Positions 29,601 to 44,659 are shown, counted from the first letter of the stretch. The stretch is DNA of 64,000 nucleotides from Skeletonema tropicum (GCA_037178625.1 CM074134.1:2418001-2482000); one strand, 5' to 3'. Numbers and translations are program-made. The notes: generated by a model not told the origin, from the letters alone.

Positions 29601-32600
29601 GTTGTAGCATCGCTTCTACGGACGCTAGTCGTCTGAGCGGTACAAAGGAGCTTGTCTAGTATCACCGCCGATCAGAATGGGCCACTAGAAGCGGCTCATG
29701 CCCATACTGACGGCGATAGATACGATTTGGTAGGATGTGGTGCTGCCGGCCAGCCCACACTGGACCTCTCACATCAGCTAGGAGGTTGTAGCATCGCTTC
29801 TACGGACGCTAGTCGTCTGAGCGGTACAAATGAGCTTGTCTAGTATCACCGCCGATCAGAATGGGCCACTAGAAGCGGCTCATGCCCATACTGACGGCGA
29901 TAGATACGATTTGGTAGGATGTGGTGCTGCCGGCCAGCCCACACTGGACCTCTCACATCAGCTAGGAGGTTGTAGCATCGCTTCTACGGACGCTAGTCGT
30001 CTGAGCGGTACAAAGGAGCTTGTCTAGTATCACCGCAGATCAGAAGGGGCCACTAGAAGCGGCTCATGCCCATACTGACGGCGATAGATACGATTTGGTA
30101 GGATGTGGTGCAGCCGACAGCCCACACTGGACCTCTCACATCAGCTAGGAGGTTGTAGCATCGCTTCTACGGACGCTAGTCGTCTTAGCGGTATACCCGC
30201 CAATCAGAATGGGCCACTAGAAGCGGCTCATGCCCATACTGACGGCGATAGATACGATTTGGTAGGATGTGGTGCTGCCGGCCAGCCCACACTGGACCTC
30301 TCACATCAGCTAGGAGGTTGTAGCATCGCTTCTACGGACGCTAGTCGTCTGAGCGGTACAAATGAGCTTGTCTTGTATCACCGCAGATCAGAATTGGCCA
30401 CTAGAAGCGGCTCATGCCCATACTCACGGCGATAGATACGATTTGGTAGGATGTGGTGCTGCCGGCCAGCCCACACTGGACCTCTCACATCAGCTAGGAG
30501 GTTGTAGCATCGCTTCTACGGACGCTAGTCGTCTGAGCGGTACAAATGAGCTTGTCTAGTATCACCGCCGACTAGAATTAGAATGGGCCACTAGAAGCGG
30601 CTCATGCCCATACTGACGGCGATAGATACGATTTGGTAGGATGTGGTGACTGGACCTCTCACATCAGCTAGGAGGTTGTAGCATCGCTTCTACGGACGCT
30701 AGTCGTCTGAGCGGTACAAATGAGCTTGTCTAGTATCACCGCCGACTAGAATGGGCCACTAGAAGCGGCTCATGCCCATACTGACGGCGATAGATACGAT
30801 TTGGTAGGATGTGGTGCTGCCGGCCAGCCCACACTGGACCTCTCACATCAGCTAGGAGGTTGTAGCATCGCTTCTACGGACGCTAGTCGTCTGAGCGGTA
30901 CAAATGAGCTTGTCTCGTATCACCGCAGATCAGAATGGGCCACTAGAAGCGGCTCATGCCCATACTGACGGCGATAGATACGATTTGGTAGGATGTGGTG
31001 CTGCCGGCCAGCCCACACTGGACCTCTCACATCAGCTAGGAGGTTGTAGCATCGCTTCTACGGACGCTAGTCGTCTGAGCGGTACAAATGAGCTTGTCTA
31101 GTATCACCGCAGATCAGAATGGGCCACTAGAAGCGGCTCATGCCCATACTGACGGCGATAGATACGATTTGGTAGGATGTGGTGCTGCCGGCCAGCCCAC
31201 ACTGGACCTCTCACATCAGCTAGGAGGTTGTAGCATCGCTTCTACGGACGCTAGTCGTCTGAGCGGTACAAATGAGCTTGTCTCGTATCACAATGGGCCA
31301 CTAGAAGCGGCTCATGCCCATACTGACGGCGATAGATACGATTTGGTAGGATGTGGTGCTGCCGGCCAGCCCACACTGGACCTCTCACATCAGCTAGGAG
31401 GTTGTAGCATCGCTTCTACGGACGCTAGTCGTCTGAGCGGTACAAATGAGCTTGTCTAGTATCACCGCAGATCAGAATGGGCCACTAGAAGCGGCTCATG
31501 CCCATACTGACGGCGATAGATACGATTTGGTAGGATGTGGTGCTGCCGGCCAGCCCACACTGGACCTCTCACATCAGCTAGGAGGTTGTAGCATCGCTTC
31601 TACGGACGCTAGTCGTCTGAGCGGTACAAATGAGCTTGTCTAGTATCACCGCCGATCAGAATGGGCCACTAGAAGCGGCTCATGCCCATACTGACGGCGA
31701 TAGATACGATTTGGTAGGATGTGGTGCTGCCGGCCAGCCCACACTGGACCTCTCACATCAGCTAGGAGGTTGTAGCATCGCTTCTACGGACGCTAGTCGT
31801 CTGAGCGGTACAAATGAGCTTGTCTAGTATCACCGCAGATCAGAATGGGCCACTAGAAGCGGCTCATGCCCATACTGACGGCGATAGATACGATTTGGTA
31901 GGATGTGGTGCTGCCGGCCAGCCCACACTGGACCTCTCACATCAGCTAGGAGGTTGTAGCATCGCTTCTACGGACGCTAGTCGTCTGAGCGGTACAAAGG
32001 AGCTTGTCTAGTATCACCGCCGATCAGAATGGGCCACTAGAAGCGGCTCATGCCCATACTGACGGCGATAGATACGATTTGGTAGGATGTGGTGCTGCCG
32101 GCCAGCCCACACTGGACCTCTCACATCAGCTAGGAGGTTGTAGCATCGCTTCTACGGACGCTAGTCGTCTGAGCGGTACAAATGAGCTTGTCTAGTATCA
32201 CCGCCGATCAGAATGGGCCACTAGAAGCGGCTCATGCCCATACTGACGGCGATAGATACGATTTGGTAGGATGTGGTGCTGCCGGCCAGCCCACACTGGA
32301 CCTCTCACATCAGCTAGGAGGTTGTAGCATCGCTTCTACGGACGCTAGTCGTCTGAGCGGTACAAAGGAGCTTGTCTAGTATCACCGCCGATCAGAAGGG
32401 GCCACTAGAAGCGGCTCATGCCCATACTGACGGCGATAGATACGATTTGGTAGGATGTGGTGCAGCCGACAGCCCACACTGGACCTCTCACATCAGCTAG
32501 GAGGTTGTAGCATCGCTTCTACGGACGCTAGTCGTCTTAGCGGTATACCCGCCAATCAGAATGGGCCACTAGAAGCGGCTCATGCCCATACTGACGGCGA

Positions 32601-35600
32601 TAGATACGATTTGGTAGGATGTGGTGCTGCCGGCCAGCCCACACTGGACCTCTCACATCAGCTAGGAGGTTGTAGCATCGCTTCTACGGACGCTAGTCGT
32701 CTGAGCGGTACAAATGAGCTTGTCTTGTATCACCGCAGATCAGAATTGGCCACTAGAAGCGGCTCATGCCCATACTGACGGCGATAGATACGATTTGGTA
32801 GGATGTGGTGCTGCCGGCCAGCCCACACTGGACCTCTCACATCAGCTAGGAGGTTGTAGCATCGCTTCTACGGACGCTAGTCGTCTGAGCGGTACAAATG
32901 AGCTTGTCTAGTATCACCGCCGACTAGAATTAGAATGGGCCACTAGAAGCGGCTCATGCCCATACTGACGGCGATAGATACGATTTGGTAGGATGTGGTG
33001 ACTGGACCTCTCACATCAGCTAGGAGGTTGTAGCATCGCTTCTACGGACGCTAGTCGTCTGAGCGGTACAAATGAGCTTGTCTAGTATCACCGCCGACTA
33101 GAATTAGAATGGGCCACTAGAAGCGGCTCATGCCCATACTGACGGCGATAGATACGATTTGGTAGGATGTGGTGCTGCCGGCCAGCCCACACTGGACCTC
33201 TCACATCAGCTAGGAGGTTGTAGCATCGCTTCTACGGACGCTAGTCGTCTGAGCGGTACAAATGAGCTTGTCTCGTATCACCGCAGATCAGAATGGGCCA
33301 CTAGAAGCGGCTCATGCCCATACTGACGGCGATAGATACGATTTGGTAGGATGTGGTGCTGCCGGCCAGCCCACACTGGACCTCTCACATCAGCTAGGAG
33401 GTTGTAGCATCGCTTCTACGGACGCTAGTCGTCTGAGCGGTACAAATGAGCTTGTCTCGTATCACAATGGGCCACTAGAAGCGGCTCATGCCCATACTGA
33501 CGGCGATAGATACGATTTGGTAGGATGTGGTGCTGCCGGCCAGCCCACACTGGACCTCTCACATCAGCTAGGAGGTTGTAGCATCGCTTCTACGGACGCT
33601 AGTCGTCTGAGCGGTACAAAGGAGCTTGTCTAGTATCACCGCAGATCAGAATGGGCCACTAGAAGCGGCTCATGCCCATACTGACGGCGATAGATACGAT
33701 TTGGTAGGATGTGGTGCTGCCGGCCAGCCCACACTGGACCTCTCACATCAGCTAGGAGGTTGTAGCATCGCTTCTACGGACGCTAGTCGTCTGAGCGGTA
33801 CAAATGAGCTTGTCTAGTATCACCGCCGATCAGAATGGGCCACTAGAAGCGGCTCATGCCCATACTGACGGCGATAGATACGATTTGGTAGGATGTGGTG
33901 CTGCCGGCCAGCCCACACTGGACCTCTCACATCAGCTAGGAGGTTGTAGCATCGCTTCTACGGACGCTAGTCGTCTGAGCGGTACAAATGAGCTTGTCTA
34001 GTATCACCGCAGATCAGAATGGGCCACTAGAAGCGGCTCATGCCCATACTGACGGCGATAGATACGATTTGGTAGGATGTGGTGCTGCCGGCCAGCCCAC
34101 ACTGGACCTCTCACATCAGCTAGGAGGTTGTAGCATCGCTTCTACGGACGCTAGTCGTCTGAGCGGTACAAAGGAGCTTGTCTAGTATCACCGCCGACTA
34201 GAATTAGAATGGGCCACTAGAAGCGGCTCATGCCCATACTGACGGCGATAGATACGATTTGGTAGGATGTGGTGCTGCCGGCCAGCCCACACTGGACCTC
34301 TCACATCAGCTAGGAGGTTGTAGCATCGCTTCTACGGACGCTAGTCGTCTTAGCGGTATACCCGCCAATCAGAATGGGCCACTAGAAGCGGCTCATGCCC
34401 ATACTGACGGCGATAGATACGATTTGGTAGGATGTGGTGCTGCCGGCCAGCCCACACTGGACCTCTCACATCAGCTAGGAGGTTGTAGCATCGCTTCTAC
34501 GGACGCTAGTCGTCTGAGCGGTACAAATGAGCTTGTCTTGTATCACCGCAGATCAGAATTGGCCACTAGAAGCGGCTCATGCCCATACTGACGGCGATAG
34601 ATACGATTTGGTAGGATGTGGTGCTGCCGGCCAGCCCACACTGGACCTCTCACATCAGCTAGGAGGTTGTAGCATCGCTTCTACGGACGCTAGTCGTCTG
34701 AGCGGTACAAATGAGCTTGTCTAGTATCACCGCCGACTAGAATTAGAATGGGCCACTAGAAGCGGCTCATGCCCATACTGACGGCGATAGATACTATTTG
34801 GTAGGATGTGGTGACTGGACCTCTCACATCAGCTAGGAGGTTGTAGCATCGCTTCTACGGACGCTAGTCGTCTGAGCGGTACAAATGAGCTTGTCTAGTA
34901 TCACCGCCGACTAGAATGGGCCACTAGAAGCGGCTCATGCCCATACTGACGGCGATAGATACGATTTGGTAGGATGTGGTGCTGCCGGCCAGCCCACACT
35001 GGACCTCTCACATCAGCTAGGAGGTTGTAGCATCGCTTCTACGGACGCTAGTCGTCTGAGCGGTACAAATGAGCTTGTCTCGTATCACCGCAGATCAGAA
35101 TGGGCCACTAGAAGCGGCTCATGCCCATACTGACGGCGATAGATACGATTTGGTAGGATGTGGTGCTGCCGGCCAGCCCACACTGGACCTCTCACATCAG
35201 CTAGGAGGTTGTAGCATCGCTTCTACGGACGCTAGTCGTCTGAGCGGTACAAATGAGCTTGTCTCGTATCACAATGGGCCACTAGAAGCGGCTCATGCCC
35301 ATACTGACGGCGATAGATACGATTTGGTAGGATGTGGTGCTGCCGGCCAGCCCACACTGGACCTCTCACATCAGCTAGGAGGTTGTAGCATCGCTTCTAC
35401 GGACGCTAGTCGTCTGAGCGGTACAAATGAGCTTGTCTAGTATCACCGCAGATCAGAATGGGCCACTAGAAGCGGCTCATGCCCATACTGACGGCGATAG
35501 ATACGATTTGGTAGGATGTGGTGCTGCCGGCCAGCCCACACTGGACCTCTCACATCAGCTAGGAGGTTGTAGCATCGCTTCTACGGACGCTAGTCGTCTG

Positions 35601-38600
35601 AGCGGTACAAATGAGCTTGTCTAGTATCACCGCAGATCAGAAGGGGCCACTAGAAGCGGCTCATGCCCATACTGACGGCGATAGATACGATTTGGTAGGA
35701 TGTGGTGCTGCCGGCCAGCCCACACTGGACCTCTCACATCAGCTAGGAGGTTGTAGCATCGCTTCTACGGACGCTAGTCGTCTGAGCGGTACAAATGAGC
35801 TTGTCTAGTATCACCGCAGATCAGAAGGGGCCACTAGAAGCGGCTCATGCCCATACTGACGGCGATAGATACGATTTGGTAGGATGTGGTGCTGCCGGCC
35901 AGCCCACACTGGACCTCTCACATCAGCTAGGAGGTTGTAGCATCGCTTCTACGGACGCTAGTCGTCTGAGCGGTACAAAGGAGCTTGTCTAGTATCACCG
36001 CCGACTAGAATTAGAATGGGCCACTAGAAGCGGCTCATGCCCATACTGACGGCGATAGATACGATTTGGTAGGATGTGGTGCTGCCGGCCAGCCCACACT
36101 GGACCTCTCACATCAGCTAGGAGGTTGTAGCATCGCTTCTACGGACGCTAGTCGTCTGAGCGGTACAAATGAGCTTGTCTAGTATCACCGCCGACTAGAA
36201 TGGGCCACTAGAAGCGGCTCATGCCCATACTCACGGCGATAGATACGATTTGGTAGGATGTGGTGCTGCCGGCCAGCCCACACTGGACCTCTCACATCAG
36301 CTAGGAGGTTGTAGCATCGCTTCTACGGACGCTAGTCGTCTGAGCGGTACAAATGAGCTTGTCTAGTATCACCGCCGATCAGAATGGGCCACTAGAAGCG
36401 GCTCATGCCCATACTGACGGCGATAGATACGATTTGGTAGGATGTGGTCCTGCCGGCCAGCCCACACTGGACCTCTCACATCAGCTAGGAGGTTGTAGCA
36501 TCGCTTCTACGGACGCTAGTCGTCTTAGCGGTATCCCCGCCAATCAGAATGGGCCACTAGAAGCGGCTCATGCCCATACTGACGGCGATAGATACGATTT
36601 GGTAGGATGTGGTGCTGCCGGCCAGCCCACACTGGACCTCTCACATCAGCTAGGAGGTTGTAGCATCGCTTCTACGGACGCTAGTCGTCTGAGCGGTACA
36701 AATGAGCTTGTCTAGTATCACCGCAGATCAGAATGGGCCACTAGAAGCGGCTCATGCCCATACTGACGGCGATAGATACGATTTGGTAGGATGTGGTGCT
36801 GCCGGCCAGCCCACACTGGACCTCTCACATCAGCTAGGAGGTTGTAGCATCGCTTCTACGGACGCTAGTCGTCTGAGCGGTACAAAGGAGCTTGTCTAGT
36901 ATCACCGCCGACTAGAATTAGAATGGGCCACTAGAAGCGGCTCATGCCCATACTGACGGCGATAGATACGATTTGGTAGGATGTGGTGCTGCCGGCCAGC
37001 CCACACTGGACCTCTCACATCAGCTAGGAGGTTGTAGCATCGCTTCTACGGACGCTAGTCGTCTTAGCGGTATACCCGCCAATCAGAATGGGCCACTAGA
37101 AGCGGCTCATGCCCATACTGACGGCGATAGATACGATTTGGTAGGATGTGGTGCTGCCGGCCAGCCCACACTGGACCTCTCACATCAGCTAGGAGGTTGT
37201 AGCATCGCTTCTACGGACGCTAGTCGTCTGAGCGGTACAAATGAGCTTGTCTTGTATCACCGCAGATCAGAATTGGCCACTAGAAGCGGCTCATGCCCAT
37301 ACTGACGGCGATAGATACGATTTGGTAGGATGTGGTGCTGCCGGCCAGCCCACACTGGACCTCTCACATCAGCTAGGAGGTTGTAGCATCGCTTCTACGG
37401 ACGCTAGTCGTCTGAGCGGTACAAATGAGCTTGTCTAGTATCACCGCCGACTAGAATTAGAATGGGCCACTAGAAGCGGCTCATGCCCATACTGACGGCG
37501 ATAGATACTATTTGGTAGGATGTGGTGACTGGACCTCTCACATCAGCTAGGAGGTTGTAGCATCGCTTCTACGGACGCTAGTCGTCTGAGCGGTACAAAT
37601 GAGCTTGTCTAGTATCACCGCCGACTAGAATGGGCCACTAGAAGCGGCTCATGCCCATACTGACGGCGATAGATACGATTTGGTAGGATGTGGTGCTGCC
37701 GGCCAGCCCACACTGGACCTCTCACATCAGCTAGGAGGTTGTAGCATCGCTTCTACGGACGCTAGTCGTCTGAGCGGTACAAATGAGCTTGTCTAGTATC
37801 ACCGCAGATCAGAATGGGCCACTAGAAGCGGCTCATGCCCATACTGACGGCGATAGATACGATTTGGTAGGATGTGGTGCTGCCGGCCAGCCCACACTGG
37901 ACCTCTCACATCAGCTAGGAGGTTGTAGCATCGCTTCTACGGACGCTAGTCGTCTGAGCGGTACAAATGAGCTTGTCTAGTATCACCGCAGATCAGAAGG
38001 GGCCACTAGAAGCGGCTCATGCCCATACTGACGGCGATAGATACGATTTGGTAGGATGTGGTGCTGCCGGCCAGCCCACACTGGACCTCTCACATCAGCT
38101 AGGAGGTTGTAGCATCGCTTCTACGGACGCTAGTCGTCTGAGCGGTACAAATGAGCTTGTCTAGTATCACCGCAGATCAGAAGGGGCCACTAGAAGCGGC
38201 TCATGCCCATACTGACGGCGATAGATACGATTTGGTAGGATGTGGTGCTGCCGGCCAGCCCACACTGGACCTCTCACATCAGCTAGGAGGTTGTAGCATC
38301 GCTTCTACGGACGCTAGTCGTCTGAGCGGTACAAAGGAGCTTGTCTAGTATCACCGCCGACTAGAATTAGAATGGGCCACTAGAAGCGGCTCATGCCCAT
38401 ACTGACGGCGATAGATACGATTTGGTAGGATGTGGTGCTGCCGGCCAGCCCACACTGGACCTCTCACATCAGCTAGGAGGTTGTAGCATCGCTTCTACGG
38501 ACGCTAGTCGTCTGAGCGGTACAAATGAGCTTGTCTAGTATCACCGCCGACTAGAATGGGCCACTAGAAGCGGCTCATGCCCATACTGACGGCGATAGAT

Positions 38601-41600
38601 ACGATTTGGTAGGATGTGGTGCTGCCGGCCAGCCCACACTGGACCTCTCACATCAGCTAGGAGGTTGTAGCATCGCTTCTACGGACGCTAGTCGTCTGAG
38701 CGGTACAAATGAGCTTGTCTAGTATCACCGCCGATCAGAATGGGCCACTAGAAGCGGCTCATGCCCATACTGACGGCGATAGATACGATTTGGTAGGATG
38801 TGGTCCTGCCGGCCAGCCCACACTGGACCTCTCACATCAGCTAGGAGGTTGTAGCATCGCTTCTACGGACGCTAGTCGTCTTAGCGGTATCCCCGCCAAT
38901 CAGAATGGGCCACTAGAAGCGGCTCATGCCCATACTGACGGCGATAGATACGATTTGGTAGGATGTGGTGCTGCCGGCCAGCCCACACTGGACCTCTCAC
39001 ATCAGCTAGGAGGTTGTAGCATCGCTTCTACGGACGCTAGTCGTCTGAGCGGTACAAAGGAGCTTGTCTAGTATCACCACCGATCAGAAGGGGCCACTAG
39101 AAGCGGCTCATGCCCATACTGACGGCGATAGATACGATTTGGTAGGATGTGGTCCTGCCGGCCAGCCCACACTGGACCTCTCACATCAGCTAGGAGGTTG
39201 TAGCATCGCTTCTACGGACGCTAGTCGTCTTAGCGGTATACCCTCCAATCAGAATGGGCCACTAGAAGCGGCTCATGCCCATACTGACGGCGATAGATAC
39301 GATTTGGTAGGATGTGGTGCTGCCGGCCAGCCCACACTGGACCTCTCACATCAGCTAGGAGGTTGTAGCATCGCTTCTACGGACGCTAGTCGTCTGAGCG
39401 GTACAAATGAGCTTGTCTCGTATCACCGCAGATCAGAATTGGCCACTAGAAGCGGCTCATGCCCATACTGACGGCGATAGATACGATTTGGTAGGATGTG
39501 GTGCTGCCGGCCAGCCCACACTGGACCTCTCACATCAGCTAGGAGGTTGTAGCATCGCTTCTACGGACGCTAGTCGTCTGAGCGGTACAAAGGAGCTTGT
39601 CTAGTATCACCGCCGACTAGAATTAGAATGGGCCACTAGAAGCGGCTCATGCCCATACTGACGGCGATAGATACGATTTGGTAGGATGTGGTGCTGCCGG
39701 CCAGCCCACACTGGACCTCTCACATCAGCTAGGAGGTTGTAGCATCGCTTCTACGGACGCTAGTCGTCTGAGCGGTACAAATGAGCTTGTCTAGTATCAC
39801 CGCCGATCAGAATGGGCCACTAGAAGCGGCTCATGCCCATACTGACGGCGATAGATACGATTTGGTAGGATGTGGTGCTGCCGGCCAGCCCACACTGGAC
39901 CTCTCACATCAGCTAGGAGGTTGTAGCATCGCTTCTACGGACGCTAGTCGTCTGAGCGGTACAAAGGAGCTTGTCTAGTATCACCGCCGATCAGAATGGG
40001 CCACTAGAAGCGGCTCATGCCCATACTGACGGCGATAGATACGATTTGGTAGGATGTGGTCCTGCCGGCCAGCCCACACTGGACCTCTCACATCAGCTAG
40101 GAGGTTGTAGCATCGCTTCTACGGACGCTAGTCGTCTGAGCGGTACAAATGAGCTTGTCTCGTATCACAATGGGCCACTAGAAGCGGCTCATGCCCATAC
40201 TGACGGCGATAGATACGATTTGGTAGGATGTGGTGCTGCCGGCCAGCCCACACTGGACCTCTCACATCAGCTAGGAGGTTGTAGCATCGCTTCTACGGAC
40301 GCTAGTCGTCTGAGCGGTACAAAGGAGCTTGTCTCGTATGACAATGGGCCACTAGAAGCGGCTCATGCCCATACTGACGGCGATAGATACGATTTGGTAG
40401 GATGTGGTGCTGCCGGCCAGCCCACACTGGACCTCTCACATCAGCTAGGAGGTTGTAGCATCGCTTCTACGGACGCTAGTCGTCTGAGCGGTACAAATGA
40501 GCTTGTCTCGTATCACCGCCGATCAGAATGGGCCACTAGAAGCGGCTCATGCCCATACTGACGGCGATAGATACGATTTGGTAGGATGTGGTGCTGCCGG
40601 CCAGCCCACACTGGACCTCTCACATCAGCTAGGAGGTTGTAGCATCGCTTCTACGGACGCTAGTCGTCTTAGCGGTATCCCCGCCAATCAGAATGGGCCA
40701 CTAGAAGCGGCTCATGCCCATACTGACGGCGATAGATACGATTTGGTAGGATGTGGTGCTGTCGGCCAGCCCACACTGGACCTCTCACATCAGCTAGGAG
40801 GTTGTAGCATCGCTTCTACGGACGCTAGTCGTCTGAGCGGTACAAATGAGCTTGTCTCGTATCACCGCAGATCAGAATGGGCCACTAGAAGCGGCTCATG
40901 CCCATACTCACGGCGATAGATACGATTTGGTAGGATGTGGTGCTGCCGGCCAGCCCACACTGGACCTCTCACATCAGCTAGGAGGTTGTAGCATCGCTTC
41001 TACGGACGCTAGTCGTCTGAGCGGTACAAATGAGCTTGTCTCGTATCACCGCAGATCAGAATGGGCCACTAGAAGCGGCTCATGCCCATACTGACGGCGA
41101 TAGATACGATTTGGTAGGATGTGGTGCTGCCGGCCAGCCCACACTTGACCTCTCACATCAGCTAGGAGGTTGTAGCATCGCTTCTACGGACGCTAGTCGT
41201 CTGAGCGGTACAAACGAGCTTGTCTAGTATCACCACCGACTAGAATTAGAATGGGCCACTAGAAGCGGCTCATGCCCATACTGACGGCGATAGATACGAT
41301 TTGGTAGGATGTGGTGCTGCCGGCCAGCCCACACTGGACCTCTCACATCAGCTAGGAGGTTGTAGCATCGCTTCTACGGACGCTAGTCGTCTGAGCGGTA
41401 CAAATGAGCTTGTCTCGTATCACCACCGACTAGAATTAGAATGGGCCACTAGAAGCGGCTCATGCCCATACTGACGGCGATAGATACGATTTGGTAGGAT
41501 GTGGTGCTGCCGGCCAGCCCACACTGAACCTCTCACATCAGCTAGGAGGTTGTAGCATCGCTTCTACGGACGCTAGTCGTCTGAGCGGTACAAAGGAGCT

Positions 41601-44600
41601 TGTCTCGTATCACCGCAGATCAGAATGGGCCACTAGAAGCGGCTCATGCCCATACTGACGGCGATAGATACGATTTGGTAGGATGTGGTCCTGCCGGCCA
41701 GCCCACACTGGACCTCTCACATCAGCTAGGAGGTTGTAGCATCGCTTCTACGGACGCTAGTCGTCTGAGCGGTACAAATGAGCTTGTCTCGTATCACAAT
41801 GGGCCACTAGAAGCGGCTCATGCCCATACTGACGGCGATAGATACGATTTGGTAGGATGTGGTCCTGCCGGCCAGCCCACTCTGGACCTCTCACATCAGC
41901 TAGGAGGTTGTAGCATCGCTTCTACGGACGCTAGTCGTCTGAGCGGTACAAATGAGCTTGTCTCGTATCACCACCGACTAGAATTAGAATGGGCCACTAG
42001 AAGCGGCTCATGCCCATACTGACGGCGATAGATACGATTTGGTAGGATGTGGTGCTGCCGGCCAGCCCACACTGGACCTCTCACATCAGCTAGGAGGTTG
42101 TAGCATCGCTTCTACGGACGCTAGTCGTCTTAGCGGTATCCCCGCCAGTCAGAATGGGCCACTAGAAGCGGCTCATGCCCATACTGACGGCGATAGATAC
42201 GATTTGGTAGGATGTGGTGCTGCCGGCCAGCCCACACTGGACCTCTCACATCAGCTAGGAGGTTGTAGCATCGCTTCTACGGACGCTAGTTGTCTGAGCG
42301 GTACAAATGAGCTTGTCTCGTATCACCGCAGATCAGAATGGGCCACTAGAAGCGGCTCATGCCCATACTGACGGCGATAGATACGATTTGGTAGGATGTG
42401 GTGCTGCCGGCCAGCCCACACTGGACCTCTCACATCAGCTAGGAGGTTGTAGCATCGCTTCTACGGACGCTAGTCGTCTGAGCGGTACAAATGAGCTTGT
42501 CTCGTATCACAATGGGCCACTAGAAGCGGCTCATGCCCATACTGACGGCGATAGATACGATTTGGTAGGATGTGGTGCTGCCGGCCAGCCCACACTGGAC
42601 CTCTCACATCAGCTAGGAGGTTGTAGCATCGCTTCTACGGACGCTAGTCGTCTGAGCGGTACATATGAGCTTGTCTCGTATCACCACCGACTGGAATTAG
42701 AATGGGCCACTAGAAGCGGCTCATGCCCATACTGACGGCGATAGATACGATTTGGTAGGATGTGGTGCTGCCGGCCAGCCCACACTGGACCTCTCACATC
42801 AGCTAGGAGGTTGTAGCATCGCTTCTACGGACGCTAGTCGTCTGAGCGGTACAAATGAGCTTGTCTCGTATCACCACCGACTAGAATTAGAATGGGCCAC
42901 TAGAAGCGGCTCATGCCCATACTGACGGCGATAGATACGATTTGGTAGGATGTGGTGCTGCCGGCCAGCCCACACTGGACCTCTCACATCAGCTAGGAGG
43001 TTGTAGCATCGCTTCTACGGACGCTAGTCGTCTGAGCGGTACAAAGGAGCTTGTCTAGTATCACCGCCGACTAGAATTAGAATGGGCCACTAGAAGCGGC
43101 TCATGCCCATACTGACGGCGATAGATACGATTTGGTAGGATGTGGTGCTGCCGGCCAGCCCACACTGGACCTCTCACATCAGCTAGGAGGTTGTAGCATC
43201 GCTTCTACGGACGCTAGTCGTCTGAGCGGTACAACGGGGCTTGTCTCGTATCACAATGGGCCACTAGAAGCGGCTCATGCCCATACTGACGGCGATAGAT
43301 ACGATTTGGTAGGATGTGGTGCTGCCGGCCAGCCCACACTGGACCTCTCACATCAGCTAGGAGGTTGTAGCATCGCTTCTACGGACGCTAGTCGTCTGAG
43401 CGGTACAAATGAGCTTGTCTCGTATCACCACCGACTAGAATTAGAATGGGCCACTAGAAGCGGCTCATGCCCATACTGACGGCGATAGATACGATTTGGT
43501 AGGATGTGGTGCTGCCGGCCAGCCCACACTGGATTTCTCACATCAGCTAGGAGGTTGTAGCATCGCTTCTACGGACGCTAGTCGTCTGAGCGGTACAAAG
43601 GAGCTTGTCTCGTATCACCGCAGATCAGAATGGGCCACTAGAAGCGGCTCATGCCCATACTGACGGCGATAGATACGATTTGGTAGGATGTGGTGCTGCC
43701 GGCCAGCCCACACTGGACCTCTCACATCAGCTAGGAGGTTGTAGCATCGCTTCTACGGACGCTAGTCGTCTGAGCGGTACAACGGGGCTTGTCTCGTATC
43801 ACAATGGGCCACTAGAAGCGGCTCATGCCCATACTGACGGCGATAGATACGATTTGGTAGGATGTGGTCCTGCCGGCCAGCCCACACTGGACCTCTCACA
43901 TCAGCTAGGAGGTTGTAGCATCGCTTCTACGGACGCTAGTCGTCTGAGCGGTACAAATGAGCTTGTCTAGTATCACCGCCGATCAGAATGGGCCACTAGA
44001 AGCGGCTCATGCCCATACTGACGGCGATAGATACGATTTGGTAGGATGTGGTGCTGCCGGCCAGCCCACACTGGACCTCTCACATCAGCTAGGAGGTTGT
44101 AGTATCGCTTCTACGGACGCTAGTCGTCTGAGCGGTATCACCGCCAATCAGAATGGGCCACTAGAAGCGGCTCATGCCCATACTGACGGCGATAGATACG
44201 ATTTGGTAGGATGTGGTGCTGCCGGCCAGCCCACACTGGACCTCTCACATCAGCTAGGAGGTTGCAGCATCGCTTCTACGGACGCTAGTCGTCTGAGCGG
44301 TACAAAGGAGCTTGTCTCGTATCACCGCAGATCAGAATGGGCCACTAGAAGCGGCTCATGCCCATACTGACGGCGATAGATACGATTTGGTAGGATGTGG
44401 TGCTGCCGGCCAGCCCACACTGGACCTCTCACATCAGCTAGGAGGTTGTAGCATCGCTTCTACGGACGCTAGTCGTCTGAGCGGTACAAATGAGCTTGTC
44501 TCGTATCACCGCAGATCAGAATGGGCCACTAGAAGCGGCTCATGCCCATACTCACGGCGATAGATACGATTTGGTAGGATGTGGTGCTGCCGGCCAGCCC

Positions 44601-44659
44601 ACACTGGACCTCTCACATCAGCTAGGAGGTTGTAGCATCGCTTCTACGGACGCTAGTCG
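26604..44659. repeat. 184-bp satellite array of about 98 monomers
   Basis: Head-to-tail monomers fill 18 kb. Each has a nearly invariant core starting gatacgatttggtaggatg and running to cgctagtcgtctgagcgg, then a variable linker. Linker variants give monomers of 184 bp (common), 190 bp (gactagaattagaatggg), about 174 bp (tcgtatcacaatgggcc) and shorter (tcttagcggtatccccgcc). The common length is not a multiple of three, so frames change at each monomer and stop within one or two. It is not a protein repeat. Blocks of monomers recur in higher-order fashion: a monomer lacking 16 bp (ggtgactggacc) appears at 30645, 32997, 34810 and 37524. The array ends abruptly at 44659. Confidence 0.97.

Noticed and set aside
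26604..44659. CRISPR-like array
   Set aside because: There are no short repeats with unique spacers; both core and linker repeat, and the genome is eukaryotic.
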